Source of the DNA: Candidatus Competibacteraceae bacterium
Lineage (GTDB): Bacteria > Pseudomonadota > Gammaproteobacteria > Competibacterales > Competibacteraceae
Assembly: GCA_016713505.1 (NCBI GenBank)
Contig: JADJPA010000001.1
Coordinates: forward strand, 3,097,001-3,161,000
Reading direction: 5' to 3'
Length of the DNA: 64,000 bases
Below, piece by piece: positions 43,801 through 51,366 of this stretch. Position 1 is the first letter of the stretch, and each line of letters begins with the position of its first letter. Below the pieces are notes generated by a model. That model made no database searches. It had not been told where the DNA came from and saw only the letters and a program-made list of their open reading frames with translations. The position numbers and the translations under genes were made by a program.

Positions 43801-44524
43801 AGGTCCAGCCTGGGGTTTCCTGCAAGCGCGCCAGCCACAATCTGTCGTGCCAGTCGTGATGGCGCTTGAGGTCGCATATGAAGGCGGCATTATGCGGATA
43901 AATTTCGGTCTGAAAAGCCAGCGGATCGGGTTTGAGAAACACCGCGCCTTCGGCGTTGCGGATTTCGTATTTATACAGCTCGCCCAGTTCGAGATCGGGA
44001 ATGAAGACTTCCCAGACACCGGAGTCGTGCCGCTCCAGGGGATGGCGGCGGCCGTCCCATTGATTGAAGGAGCCGACCACGCTGACCCGGCTGGCGTGAG
44101 GTGCCCAGAGCGTGAAATTGATCCCCCTCAGCCCTTTTTTGACCCGTGGATGCGCGCCCAACTTGCCGGATAGCGCATCGAGAGCGCCGCGCTGGAACGC
44201 TCGCCCGTCCGCTTGAGTGAAGAAGGGCTTACGGACGGCGTAAGGGTCGTGAAAGGTGTCGGCATGGCCGTTGGCATCGACCGTTACCAGCCGGTACTCC
44301 AGTTCGGTGACGCCTGGAATGTCGATGGCGAACAAGCCGTCTGGATGCAGCCGCCGCATTTCGCGCTTGCCTTTCCCATCCGCCAGCACATAAGCCTGTT
44401 CGGCCCGCGGCAGAAAAGCGCGGATCGTGAGCGCTCGTTTCCCCGCGACTGGGTGAGGCCCCAGAATGTCGTAAGGTGCGTCATGGCGCAATTCGATGAT
44501 TTTCTGAATCTGTTGTTCCAGCAT
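40883..44524 (-). CDS. glgB: 1,4-alpha-glucan branching enzyme with an extra N-terminal GlgB-like half
   Basis: A 1213-residue protein against about 728 in E. coli GlgB. Residues ~488-1213 form a complete enzyme: N1 domain, CBM48, barrel with nucleophile Asp889 (FDGLRVDA), acid/base at Glu940/941 (MIAEEST) and Asp1008 (SHDEVV). Residues 1-402 repeat the N1, CBM48 and first half of the barrel, with Asp392 retained (VDALRTD) but no acid/base or HDE motif. Residues ~403-485 are a linker. The ATG at 44524 has GGTAAGGGCG upstream. It makes alpha-1,6 branches in glycogen; the first half may bind glucan. Confidence 0.93.
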   Translation of the reverse strand: MLEQQIQKIIELRHDAPYDILGPHPVAGKRALTIRAFLPRAEQAYVLADGKGKREMRRLHPDGLFAIDIPGVTELEYRLVTVDANGHADTFHDPYAVRKPFFTQADGRAFQRGALDALSGKLGAHPRVKKGLRGINFTLWAPHASRVSVVGSFNQWDGRRHPLERHDSGVWEVFIPDLELGELYKYEIRNAEGAVFLKPDPLAFQTEIYPHNAAFICDLKRHHDWHDRLWLARLQETPGWTLPVAVHRVDFGAGSASPERVSRYSQLQELVLPHLRAHGSTHVELALWTFDETVSSYFAPNPRYGRPAELMAFIDACHQHGIGVILDWIPPLLPREGQELSWFDGSRIYDADAPDAPNLLAFDLERPEVRNFLLANAQFWHQVYHVDALRTDVRTYAARLKGHPMTADLRFLLRENAAIGATLTETESAVLAGHLGIAPPEPVARDTLMRAAHDAIQDGKDASHGAGDGAKLQHEDSGPLWKEPTKQRPYIARRFTDPHALLGPHPLAEPGLCVVRALLPDAEAPCLLLESAPNLLHPLQWVPEDRLFEAIVAADPTALRYRLNATEHGCNHTFVDPYAATFSFLGDQDCYLFAEGNHYQIYERLGAHVCEVDGQAGVNFAVWAPNAQRISVVGPFNYWDGRRHPLRLRPGSGIWELFVPGLGEGELYKFEIVPRSGPAFLKTDPYAFYTEVPPGTASVVYDPDGKYPWHDGEWVERRAQNKVWERPVAIYEVHSGSWRRKADGEFLSYRELADQLIPYVLEMGFTHIEFLPLAEHPYGPSWGYQISNFYAPTARYGRPEELMELIDRCHQHGIGVILDWVPAHFPKDAHAMAWFDGTCLYEHADPRQGEHPDWGTLIFNYGRHEIENFLIANALYWLKTFHFDGLRVDAVASMLYLDYSKKDWIPNQYGGNENLEAIEFLKHTNAVVHAQFPGVMMIAEESTAWPNVSRPTHMGGLGFGFKWNMGWMHDVLSYMKEQPEHRRHHHHKLDFGLSYAFNENFILSLSHDEVVHLKKSLLGKMPGNERQQFANLRVLYAFMYGHPGKKLIFMGGEFGQPSEWNHDGELEWPLLRQPHHQRLQTFVGALNRLYARERALYQVDFRGAGFEWLDAGGAETSVLGFVRKARDPREALLFVLNFSDRHYSHYRIGAPYPTTYREVFHSDAHEYGGSSKIVPGYAITAEEVFSHGFAFSIVLNLPPFSAVVLRPDPLKLE

Positions 44525-44639
44525 CGCCCTTACCTTTTTCGTCTTTAGCCGCTTTGATCGACTTGGAGTGTTCGACCCTATTTTAAATGAGTTGGCGGCC
44601 AACCAAGCAGAAAAGCAAGGGGAAAGGATGCTGCTTTGC

Positions 44640-44676
44640 AAAAAAATCGGGGCGAGCGGCGTCGAGTGTCGCCCCG
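44640..44676 (-). terminator. Rho-independent terminator of the spy-like gene
   Basis: On the minus strand an 8-bp CGGGGCGA/TCGCCCCG stem with a 13-nt loop is followed at once by seven T residues. It lies just downstream of the spy-like stop at 44702. Confidence 0.85.
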
Positions 44677-44701
44677 TTGATAGCAATTGACGGATTTGGC
44701 G

Positions 44702-45259
44702 TTATTGGGCGGGTTGGGCCGGTGGAGCTGACGGCCCGCCGCGCATCATGCGGTGCATGGGTCGACTGGCGAAGAAATCATCCATCGCTTTTTTCTGGGC
44801 TGGATCGAGCGCGGCGTACAGATCGCCAGTCGCCTTGGCCATGGCCTTCAGGCTGGCTAAATGCTGCTCCATGCCTTGTATCATGCCTTCGAAATGGGCG
44901 ACCGCGCCGGTTTCCTGGTTCCGCGCGTTCTGCCACATTTTCATCTTATCGGCATGATGGGCGTCTTGCGCGGCCAGAAAGCCTTTCCAGGCGGTCTGCT
45001 GCTCGGGCGTCAGCTTGAGCCGTCCCGCCAGTAATTCCATTTGTTCGGCGCGATGCTGCTGCATCATCGCCATCCGTTGTTCCGGGTTACCGCCCATCCG
45101 GCCGTGCCCTTTCCCCATGCCGCCGCCCATCATGCCGCAATCGCCCATGCCGCCGCCCGTCATGCCGTGGCCACCCCAAGGGCCGGCAAATCCGACCGCG
45201 GCCAAACCCAAACCCGCCACAGCGGTGGCGACCAACAACTTTTTACGTAACGGTTTCAT
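44702..45259 (-). CDS. Spy/CpxP family periplasmic LTXXQ protein
   Basis: A 185-residue protein with a Sec signal (MKPLRKKLLVATAVAGLGLAAVGFA). A Gly/Met/His-rich segment follows (HGMTGGGMGDCGMMGGGMGKGHGRMGG). The LTXXQ helical core has LKLTPEQQTAWKGFLAAQ. AGGAG sits correctly before the ATG at 45259. Family role: ATP-independent chaperone and envelope-stress sensor. Divergent from the response regulator, like cpxP/cpxR. Confidence 0.87.
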   Translation of the reverse strand: MKPLRKKLLVATAVAGLGLAAVGFAGPWGGHGMTGGGMGDCGMMGGGMGKGHGRMGGNPEQRMAMMQQHRAEQMELLAGRLKLTPEQQTAWKGFLAAQDAHHADKMKMWQNARNQETGAVAHFEGMIQGMEQHLASLKAMAKATGDLYAALDPAQKKAMDDFFASRPMHRMMRGGPSAPPAQPAQ

Positions 45260-45316
45260 CTTCGACTCCTGTTGTTTGCTTGGGGCTATTAGACACTGGG
45301 GATGTAACCGGGATTT

Positions 45317-45330
45317 TGCCGGAACCGGCA
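45317..45330. promoter_or_regulatory. Palindrome in the spy-like/response-regulator divergent region
   Basis: TGCCGG-AA-CCGGCA, perfect 6-2-6, with TGTAAC on one side and TTGTAAC on the other. It is a possible site for the adjacent OmpR-type regulator. Confidence 0.35.
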
Positions 45331-45489
45331 TTTTGTAACGCTTTGTATCAGCCCCACAGCACGGCCAAATCGAACGGTACGGCGGCGAACGGTGATTCAG
45401 TCAGATCGGCTGCAAAAATCGCGAATCCGCTAAAACCCCGGTTTTGCGAACAGTCTACAATCGCAACAGTTTCAACGCGACTTCAAGGT

Positions 45490-46200
45490 ATGAACGACCA
45501 TCTTCTGATCGTGGACGACGACCCCGAACTGCGCCAACTGCTGGCCGACTATCTGGGCCGCAACGGTTTCCGAGTGAGTGGCGCGGCCGACGGGCGCGGA
45601 CTGTGGGCGGCGCTGGAACAGGGATCGGTGGATTTGGTCATCCTCGATGTGATGCTGCCCGGCGACGACGGGCTGGTGTTATGCCGCAACCTGCGCGCCC
45701 GCTCGCCGGTCCCCATCATCATGCTGACCGCGCGCGGCGACGATACCGACCGCATCGTCGGTCTGGAAATGGGCGCCGACGACTATCTGCCCAAGCCGTT
45801 CAACCCGCGCGAACTGCTGGCGCGGATCAACAGCATCTTGCGCCGCGCCCGCAGCGCGCCCGCCGAACCGGGCGAGACCCGGCGCTTGCACTTCGCCGGC
45901 TGGACGCTGGATGTGGAGGCCCGCCAGCTCGTTGCGCCCGATGGGGTGCTGGTCCCGCTGGGTTCCAGCGAATACCGGCTGCTGCGGGTGTTTCTGGAGC
46001 ATCCCCAGCGGGTGTTGAACCGAGATCAATTATTGGATTTGACCCAAGGCCGCGAGGCCACTCCCTTCGACCGCAGCATCGACGTGCAGGTCAGCCGGCT
46101 GCGGCGGCGCTTGCGCGACGATTCCCGCGAGGCGGCCATCGTCAAGACCGTGCGCAACGAAGGCTACCTGCTGGCGGCTCACGTCAGCCGGGAGTTTTGA
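45490..46200 (+). CDS. OmpR-type response regulator
   Basis: A 236-residue regulator. The receiver domain (1-115) has the acidic pocket DDD (9-11), phospho-acceptor Asp53 (LVILDVMLPG) and a TAR/KPF pair. A winged-helix domain follows (about 135-233, YRLLRVFLEHPQRVLNRDQLLDL ... DRSIDVQVSRLRRRL). AAGG lies right before the ATG. It is likely autoregulated and controls the spy-like gene. Overlaps the kinase gene (TGATG). Confidence 0.93.
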   Translation: MNDHLLIVDDDPELRQLLADYLGRNGFRVSGAADGRGLWAALEQGSVDLVILDVMLPGDDGLVLCRNLRARSPVPIIMLTARGDDTDRIVGLEMGADDYLPKPFNPRELLARINSILRRARSAPAEPGETRRLHFAGWTLDVEARQLVAPDGVLVPLGSSEYRLLRVFLEHPQRVLNRDQLLDLTQGREATPFDRSIDVQVSRLRRRLRDDSREAAIVKTVRNEGYLLAAHVSREF

Positions 46201-47618
46201 TGCGCGGGTTGCCGCAATCGCTGTTCGGCCGCCTGCTGCTGTTTCTGGCGGGCGGGCTGATCATCGCCCAATTGCTGAGCGCGGCGATCCTGCTCAAGGA
46301 CCGCGATCAGGCGCTGTACCATGCCATCGGCGGTCATGTCGCCCAGCGCATTGCCGCCATCGTCAATCTGCTCGACACCCTGACTGAAAGCGAGCGCCAG
46401 CGGCTGGTCACCGCGCTGGATTTGCCGCCCACTCGCATCAGCCTCGAACTCCCTTGGGAACAGACGGTGGAGCCAGACGAGCGCTATCACACAACGCTGT
46501 TCCGCGCGTTGTTGCAGCGTCAGTTGGGCGCGGATCGGATTTTCCAATTGGAAATCAACGATGAGTTGCCGCCACCGCCGCCACCGCGGGACCGGCCGCA
46601 CTGGTTGAATTCGGATCAGCCGCCCGCATGGCGGGGCCGAGTCGACCGACCGCCGCGCTGGCGGATGCAAGCCATGCTGCTGGGCTTGCGCAATTTCGTG
46701 GTGCAGGTGCGTTTGCGCGATGGCGCGACGGTGACCTTCCAGCAGGTGTTGCCGGAGGAGGTGATCGCCTGGCCGGGCCGTTTGTTGTTGATCTTGCTGG
46801 TGTTGCTGGCCTCGGTGGCGATCTTGGCGGGTTTGGCGGTGCGGGCGCTCACCCGACCGCTCGCCGTCCTGGCCGATGCCGCCGCCGAACTCGGCCGCGA
46901 TATCCGCCGGCCACCGCTGGACGAGGGCGGGCCGCTGGAAGTCCAGCGCGCCGCTCGCGCCTTCAACACCATGCAGGAACGGTTGATCCGCTATATCGAA
47001 GATCGCAACCGCATTCTCGCCGCCGTCTCGCACGATCTCAAGACGCCCATCACCCGGCTGCGGCTGCGCACCGAATTATTGGACGATGCGCCACTGCGGG
47101 AGAAATTTCTGACCGATCTGGACGACATGCAGCGAATGGCGCAAGCGTCGCTGGATTTTTTACGCGGCGGCGAAGACAGCGAACCGCTCGCGCCGGTCGA
47201 TCTCAACGCCTTGCTGGAATCGCTCCAGGAGGACGCCGAAGACACCGGTCAGGCCATCCGCATCGACGGCGCAACCGATCGGCCGCTGCACTGCCGGCCG
47301 CTGGCCTTGAAGCGCTGTCTGACCAATCTGCTGGACAATGCCTTGAAATACGGCCAGCGCGCCGAGATCGCCGTGCAGGACACGCCGGCGCGGGTGACGC
47401 TGCGCGTTCGCGATCAGGGTCCCGGCATTCCAGAAACGGAACTGGAACGGGTGTTCGAGCCGTTTTATCGGCTGGAAAGCTCGCGCAGCCGCGACACCGG
47501 CGGCACCGGCCTAGGTTTGAGCATCGCGCGCAACATCGCCCGCGCCCACGGTGGAGAATTGACCTTGCGCAATCATCCGCGGGGTGGGTTGGAAGCGCGA
47601 GTGGAGCTTCCGCGCTGA
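46200..47618 (+). CDS. Two-component sensor histidine kinase (EnvZ/CpxA type)
   Basis: A 472-residue kinase: TM1 (about 12-32), periplasmic sensor (33-190) with a run of six prolines (DELPPPPPPRDRPHW, 121-135), TM2 (about 193-218), HAMP, HisKA with His278 in AVSHDLKTPITRL, N-box NLLDNALKYG, G1 RDQGPGIP, and F/G2 RDTGGTGLGLSIA. It signals to the response regulator. It ends one base before hemF ends on the other strand, so no terminator space is left. Confidence 0.93.
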   Translation: MRGLPQSLFGRLLLFLAGGLIIAQLLSAAILLKDRDQALYHAIGGHVAQRIAAIVNLLDTLTESERQRLVTALDLPPTRISLELPWEQTVEPDERYHTTLFRALLQRQLGADRIFQLEINDELPPPPPPRDRPHWLNSDQPPAWRGRVDRPPRWRMQAMLLGLRNFVVQVRLRDGATVTFQQVLPEEVIAWPGRLLLILLVLLASVAILAGLAVRALTRPLAVLADAAAELGRDIRRPPLDEGGPLEVQRAARAFNTMQERLIRYIEDRNRILAAVSHDLKTPITRLRLRTELLDDAPLREKFLTDLDDMQRMAQASLDFLRGGEDSEPLAPVDLNALLESLQEDAEDTGQAIRIDGATDRPLHCRPLALKRCLTNLLDNALKYGQRAEIAVQDTPARVTLRVRDQGPGIPETELERVFEPFYRLESSRSRDTGGTGLGLSIARNIARAHGGELTLRNHPRGGLEARVELPR

Positions 47619-47619
47619 T

Positions 47620-48579
47620 TCAATCGCCCCCGACATTTTGGTAGTCCTCTAAGGTCAACCAGTCGCGCGGCTTGAGAAAATGCTCGTAAAGCCGGCTTTC
47701 CGGACTGTCGGGTTCGGGTTGCCAGGCGTATTCGAACCGAACCAGGGGCGGTAGCGACATCAGAATGGATTCGGTGCGCCCGCCGGATTGCAAGCCGAAC
47801 AGCGTACCCCGGTCGTAGACTAGGTTGAATTCGACGTAACGCCCGCGTCGGTACAGTTGAAACGCCCGCTCGCGTTCGCCGTAGGGCAGCTCCCGCCGCC
47901 GCTCCACGATGGGCAGATAGGCTGGCAAATAGTGGTCGCCGACGCTTTGTAGAAATGCGAAGCAGCGCTCGAAGCCCCAGTCGTTGAGATCGTCGAAGAA
48001 CAGCCCGCCGCTGCCGCGCGGCTCGTTGCGGTGCTTGATGAAGAAATAACGGTCGCACCACTGTTTGAAACGGGGGTAGACCTCCGGGCCGAACGGTTCG
48101 CAAGCGGTGCGAGCCGTATGGTGCCAGTGAATGCAGTCATCTTCGAAGCCGTAATACGGCGTCAGGTCGAAACCGCCGCCGAACCACCACACCGGTTCGG
48201 CCTGCTCGGACGCCGCGTTGAAAAACCGAATATTGGCATGGGAAGTGGGAACGTAAGGATTGCGCGGATGCACCACCAACGACACGCCCATGGCCTCGAA
48301 GCTCCGTCCGGCCAGTTCCGGGCGTTGGGCGGTGGCGGAGGGCGGCAGCCGGGTTCCGGCGACGTGCGAGAAGTTGATGCCGGCCTGTTCGAACACCGCC
48401 CCGTCGCGCAGGACGCGAGTGCGGCCGCCGCCCGCGAGAGCGCCATCGGATGCTGGACGCTGCCAAGCGTCTTCCGCGAAGATCGCCGCGCCGTCGGCGG
48501 CTTCGAGGGCTTGGGTCAGCCGGTCCTGTAATTCCCGCAAATAAGCAAGAACGGTGGAGACAGCGGGGTGTTCGGGCAT
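47620..48579 (-). CDS. hemF: Oxygen-dependent coproporphyrinogen III oxidase
   Basis: A 319-residue HemF of normal length, with the family strings HANIRFF, WWFGGGFDLTPYYGFEDD and RYVEFNLVYDRGTLFGLQSGGRTESILMSLPP. It converts coproporphyrinogen III to protoporphyrinogen IX with O2. No metal or SAM domain is needed, unlike HemN. Convergent with the kinase gene with a 1-bp gap. It is next to tRNA-Leu on the same strand. Confidence 0.96.
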   Translation of the reverse strand: MPEHPAVSTVLAYLRELQDRLTQALEAADGAAIFAEDAWQRPASDGALAGGGRTRVLRDGAVFEQAGINFSHVAGTRLPPSATAQRPELAGRSFEAMGVSLVVHPRNPYVPTSHANIRFFNAASEQAEPVWWFGGGFDLTPYYGFEDDCIHWHHTARTACEPFGPEVYPRFKQWCDRYFFIKHRNEPRGSGGLFFDDLNDWGFERCFAFLQSVGDHYLPAYLPIVERRRELPYGERERAFQLYRRGRYVEFNLVYDRGTLFGLQSGGRTESILMSLPPLVRFEYAWQPEPDSPESRLYEHFLKPRDWLTLEDYQNVGGD

Positions 48580-48626
48580 GAACGTCGTCGCTGGTCGAGC
48601 GGAGAAGGAACAGAGCGACTGAAGAT

Positions 48627-48712
48627 TGGTGCCGGGAGAGAGACTCGAACTCTCACGGTATCACTACCGGTGGATTTTGAGTCCACTGCGTCTACCATTC
48701 CGCCATCCCGGC
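48627..48712 (-). tRNA. tRNA-Leu (anticodon CAA)
   Basis: An 86-nt type-II tRNA on the minus strand. The acceptor arms GCCGGGA and TCCCGGC pair fully and the CCA is encoded. The anticodon loop is CTCAAAA (anticodon CAA, reading UUG). A long variable arm is present, as in all tRNA-Leu. T-loop GTTCGAGTC is standard. Confidence 0.97.
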
Positions 48713-48729
48713 TGGGAGAGAGAACTGCA

Positions 48730-48757
48730 AGTATAAGGATTTTCCGCTGCCGGGCAA
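48730..48757 (-). promoter_or_regulatory. Sigma-70-type promoter of tRNA-Leu
   Basis: TTGCCC (-35), 16-bp spacer and TATACT (-10) on the minus strand. The first base of the tRNA is 18 nt beyond the -10 box. Confidence 0.7.
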
Positions 48758-48936
48758 GCAAACTTGCCATTCGAACGCCATCATTGTTCGACCGCTCATC
48801 GTATATAAAGCGGCTCCAGCCGTTGCGCCCATGCCGGAATCCGTCAAGTCCGGTATGATGCCGCGCTCGCTCCCATGACCGCCCGCGTGCGTCGCGCTGA
48901 TCCCCAACGTGCGCCGGAGCGGACCGAACTGATGAA

Positions 48937-49893
48937 ATGATCGACATGTTGACTTCGAAGGTGTTGAAAGCGGAATTGCTCTTGTTGGTGGCGGCCGTCA
49001 TTTGGGGTTCCGCCTTCGTCGCGCAACGAGTGGGCATGGAGCATGTCGGTCCCTTCACCTATAACGGCGTCCGTTTCGTGCTGGGCGCGCTGGCGCTGTT
49101 GCCCTGGCTGTGGCTCGGCCGGCGCGCCGCTTCGCGTTCCCGAGCCAGGAACAAGCGGGCTATGCTGAGCGGGGGCCTGCTGGCGGGCCTGCTGCTGTTC
49201 GCTGGCGCGTCGTTGCAGCAGGTCGGCATCGTGTACACGACCGCGGGAAAGGCCGGTTTCATTACCGGGCTGTACGTGGTCATCGTGCCGCTGGTCGGCT
49301 TGCTATGGGGTCAGCGCACGCCGCGGGCGACCTGGGCCGGCGCGGTGCTGGCCGTGATCGGCCTGTATTTGCTGACCGTGACCGATGCTTTCACGCTGGC
49401 CGAAGGCGATGGGCTGGTGTTGGTCGGTGCTTTTTTCTGGGCCGGTCATGTCCTGTTGATCGGCTGGTTGTCGGGCCGACACGTCGAGCCGGTGTTGCTG
49501 GCGTGTTTGCAATTCAGCGTTTGCGCGGTGCTGAGCCTGATCGTGGCGATAGCCACCGAGTCGCTCACCCTGCCAGGGTTGGAAGCGGCGGCGCTGCCGA
49601 TTCTCTATGGCGGCCTGTTGTCGGTCGGGGTTGCCTACACGTTGCAAGTGGTGGCCCAGCGCGATGCGCCGCCCGCGCACGCCGCCATCATCCTCAGCCT
49701 GGAAACCGTGTTCGCGGTGCTGGCGGGTTGGCTTTGGTTGAACGAAACCTTGACGGAGCGCGGCCTGTTCGGCTGCGGGCTAATGTTCGTCGGCATGTTG
49801 CTGTCGCAATTGGGGGTAGATCGATCCGTGCCCGCGGCGGGCGAAGCAGCAACGGTTGTCGCCTCGGCGCCGTCCGCCGACAAACGGGTTTGA
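48937..49893 (+). CDS. EamA-family drug/metabolite transporter
   Basis: A 318-residue membrane protein with ten hydrophobic helices in two EamA repeats (about 10-140 and 155-290). The first begins LLLVAAVIWGSAFVAQRVG. The second carries LSLETVFAVLAGWLWLNETLT, the family hallmark. It exports a metabolite, amino acid or drug; the substrate is not readable. The ~30-residue C-terminal tail is Ala/Ser-rich. The start may be the ATG at 48937 or 48946. Confidence 0.9.
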   Translation: MIDMLTSKVLKAELLLLVAAVIWGSAFVAQRVGMEHVGPFTYNGVRFVLGALALLPWLWLGRRAASRSRARNKRAMLSGGLLAGLLLFAGASLQQVGIVYTTAGKAGFITGLYVVIVPLVGLLWGQRTPRATWAGAVLAVIGLYLLTVTDAFTLAEGDGLVLVGAFFWAGHVLLIGWLSGRHVEPVLLACLQFSVCAVLSLIVAIATESLTLPGLEAAALPILYGGLLSVGVAYTLQVVAQRDAPPAHAAIILSLETVFAVLAGWLWLNETLTERGLFGCGLMFVGMLLSQLGVDRSVPAAGEAATVVASAPSADKRV

Positions 49894-49924
49894 GCGCCTT
49901 GGCGCTGACACGGTTGCGAGAACC

Positions 49925-50131
49925 TCAACCCTGCGAGGGTGGCTTGGAGTATGCCCGAGCCTTGTCAGGCGCTTCGCTGGATGCAGTCCCTTGTTCCGGG
50001 GCGGACGGTTGCAGGTCCTGCTGTTCCTCAAACCAACACTGATAACAGAGACGCAAGCCGTTTTGGCTCAGGAAACCGGCCGGTGGGCCGAAGCGCCCGC
50101 ACACATCACAGATCAAATAGCTGCTGACCAT
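49925..50131 (-). CDS. Small zinc-ribbon-like protein
   Basis: A 68-residue protein with CDVC and CYQC (Cys8/Cys11 and Cys29/Cys32, 17 residues between), i.e. a classical C4 zinc ribbon or rubredoxin-like knuckle. A perfect AAGGAGG lies 5 nt before the ATG, which is why I accept it over longer frames here. The C-terminal half is polar and Pro/Ser/Ala-rich. No family is certain. Divergent from the methyltransferase gene. Confidence 0.72.
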   Translation of the reverse strand: MVSSYLICDVCGRFGPPAGFLSQNGLRLCYQCWFEEQQDLQPSAPEQGTASSEAPDKARAYSKPPSQG

Positions 50132-50178
50132 CGCCGCCTCCTTCTTGGTTTGCTCACTTGCTTTATAGTATCGCCGCC

Positions 50179-51312
50179 ATGTCCGTGATGTCTCATTCGC
50201 CGAGCGATCCCGCCGTGCCATTACCGGTCGGATGCGAAGCGCGCTGTCCGGGTTGCAGCCATCGGCTGTTGAGCGCGACCGCCAGCGAAATGCAAAAAAT
50301 GGACTGGTTGCGGCGACAGCTCGCGCCTTGGGCGGAACGGTTGCAGCCGCTGCAAACCGTCGCCGAGACGGCGCGTTGGGGCTATCGGCGCAAGGTCTGC
50401 CTGTCGGCGGTTTGGAGCGCGGCCGCCGGTTGGCAGTTCGGTCTGTGGCGGCGCGACGAGCTGATTCCGATTCCCGATTGTCCGGTTCATGCCGGCCTGG
50501 TGCGGACGCTGGTGCGCTGGTTGATGCGGGTGTTGCCGCCTTATCCGCTGTTTCCTTTGGCCTTCTTGGTTCAATCCGGCGCGCAGGCGACGCTGATTGT
50601 AAAGGCGCATCAGAGTGCGGCGCTCGATGGGTTGGCTGACAGGGACGGTGAGGAACTGGCGACCAGCGGGCTGGACGGTTTGTGGTTGCACCGGCATCCG
50701 GCGGCCGGCCGGCGGCTGTTCGCCCGCAACGGCTGGCAATTGCTGTGGGGCCAACCGCGTTCGCGGGATGGGTTCGGCTTGCTTTATGGGCCGACCGCTT
50801 TTCAGCAACTGCTTCCCGCTCTGTATCGCCGAGCGCTGGATACGGCCGAGTCCTTTTTAGCGCCACAAGCAGGCGACAGCCTCATTGATCTCTATTGCGG
50901 GATCGGCGCCAGTCTGAGGCGCTGGAGCGTGCGCGGCGCGCGGGCGATCGGGGTGGAACTGAGCGGCGAGGCGGTGGAATGCGCTCGTTTAAACGCGCCG
51001 AAGGTTGAGGTTCTGCGCGGCAAATGCGCCGAGCGCATCCCGCAGTTACGGGGTTGGGCGCAACTGACGGGGAGCCGGCTGCTCTATGTCAACCCACCGC
51101 GTCCCGGTTTGGAACCGGAGGTCTTGGCATGGGCGTCAGAGGAGTTCCGGCCCGATCGACTGGCGTATCTGTCATGTAGCGCCGGAACCCTGAGCCGTGA
51201 TTTACGGGCGCTGGCGGCGGCGGGTTATGCGGTGGACGCCTTGTATCCTTACGACTTCTTCCCGCAAACCCAGCACGTCGAAACGCTGGCGCTGCTGCGA
51301 CGGATAGCCTGA
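50179..51312 (+). CDS. TrmA/RlmC/RlmD-family RNA uridine-5-methyltransferase
   Basis: A 377-residue protein. The N-terminal CEARCPGCSHR (19-29) could hold a 4Fe-4S cluster as in RlmD/RumA. The C-terminal Rossmann domain has DLYCGIGASLRRW, VNPPRPGL, the nucleophilic cysteine in LSCSAGTLSRDL, and PQTQHVETLALL. It methylates U5 in tRNA or 23S rRNA with SAM. Which RNA cannot be told from the sequence. The ATG at 50179 is the first plausible start; no strong SD. Confidence 0.87.
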   Translation: MSVMSHSPSDPAVPLPVGCEARCPGCSHRLLSATASEMQKMDWLRRQLAPWAERLQPLQTVAETARWGYRRKVCLSAVWSAAAGWQFGLWRRDELIPIPDCPVHAGLVRTLVRWLMRVLPPYPLFPLAFLVQSGAQATLIVKAHQSAALDGLADRDGEELATSGLDGLWLHRHPAAGRRLFARNGWQLLWGQPRSRDGFGLLYGPTAFQQLLPALYRRALDTAESFLAPQAGDSLIDLYCGIGASLRRWSVRGARAIGVELSGEAVECARLNAPKVEVLRGKCAERIPQLRGWAQLTGSRLLYVNPPRPGLEPEVLAWASEEFRPDRLAYLSCSAGTLSRDLRALAAAGYAVDALYPYDFFPQTQHVETLALLRRIA

Positions 51313-51330
51313 AAAAGCGAGCTAGCGAGC

Positions 51331-51351
51331 GGCCCGACCTCCCGTCGGGCC
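51331..51351. terminator. Hairpin between convergent genes
   Basis: GGCCCGAC and GTCGGGCC arms (8 bp) with a 5-nt loop, between the methyltransferase stop and the actP stop. Likely a shared transcription end. Confidence 0.55.
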
Positions 51352-51366
51352 ACTTCTGGCAAAGAC

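Noticed and set aside
45444..46199. Open frame joined in front of the histidine kinase
   Set aside because: It is another frame of the response-regulator gene; the kinase starts at 46200 with a TGATG overlap.
50132..50866. Upstream extension of the small zinc-ribbon frame
   Set aside because: The 68-residue start has a perfect SD; the upstream part overlaps the methyltransferase and is Pro/Arg-rich shadow sequence.
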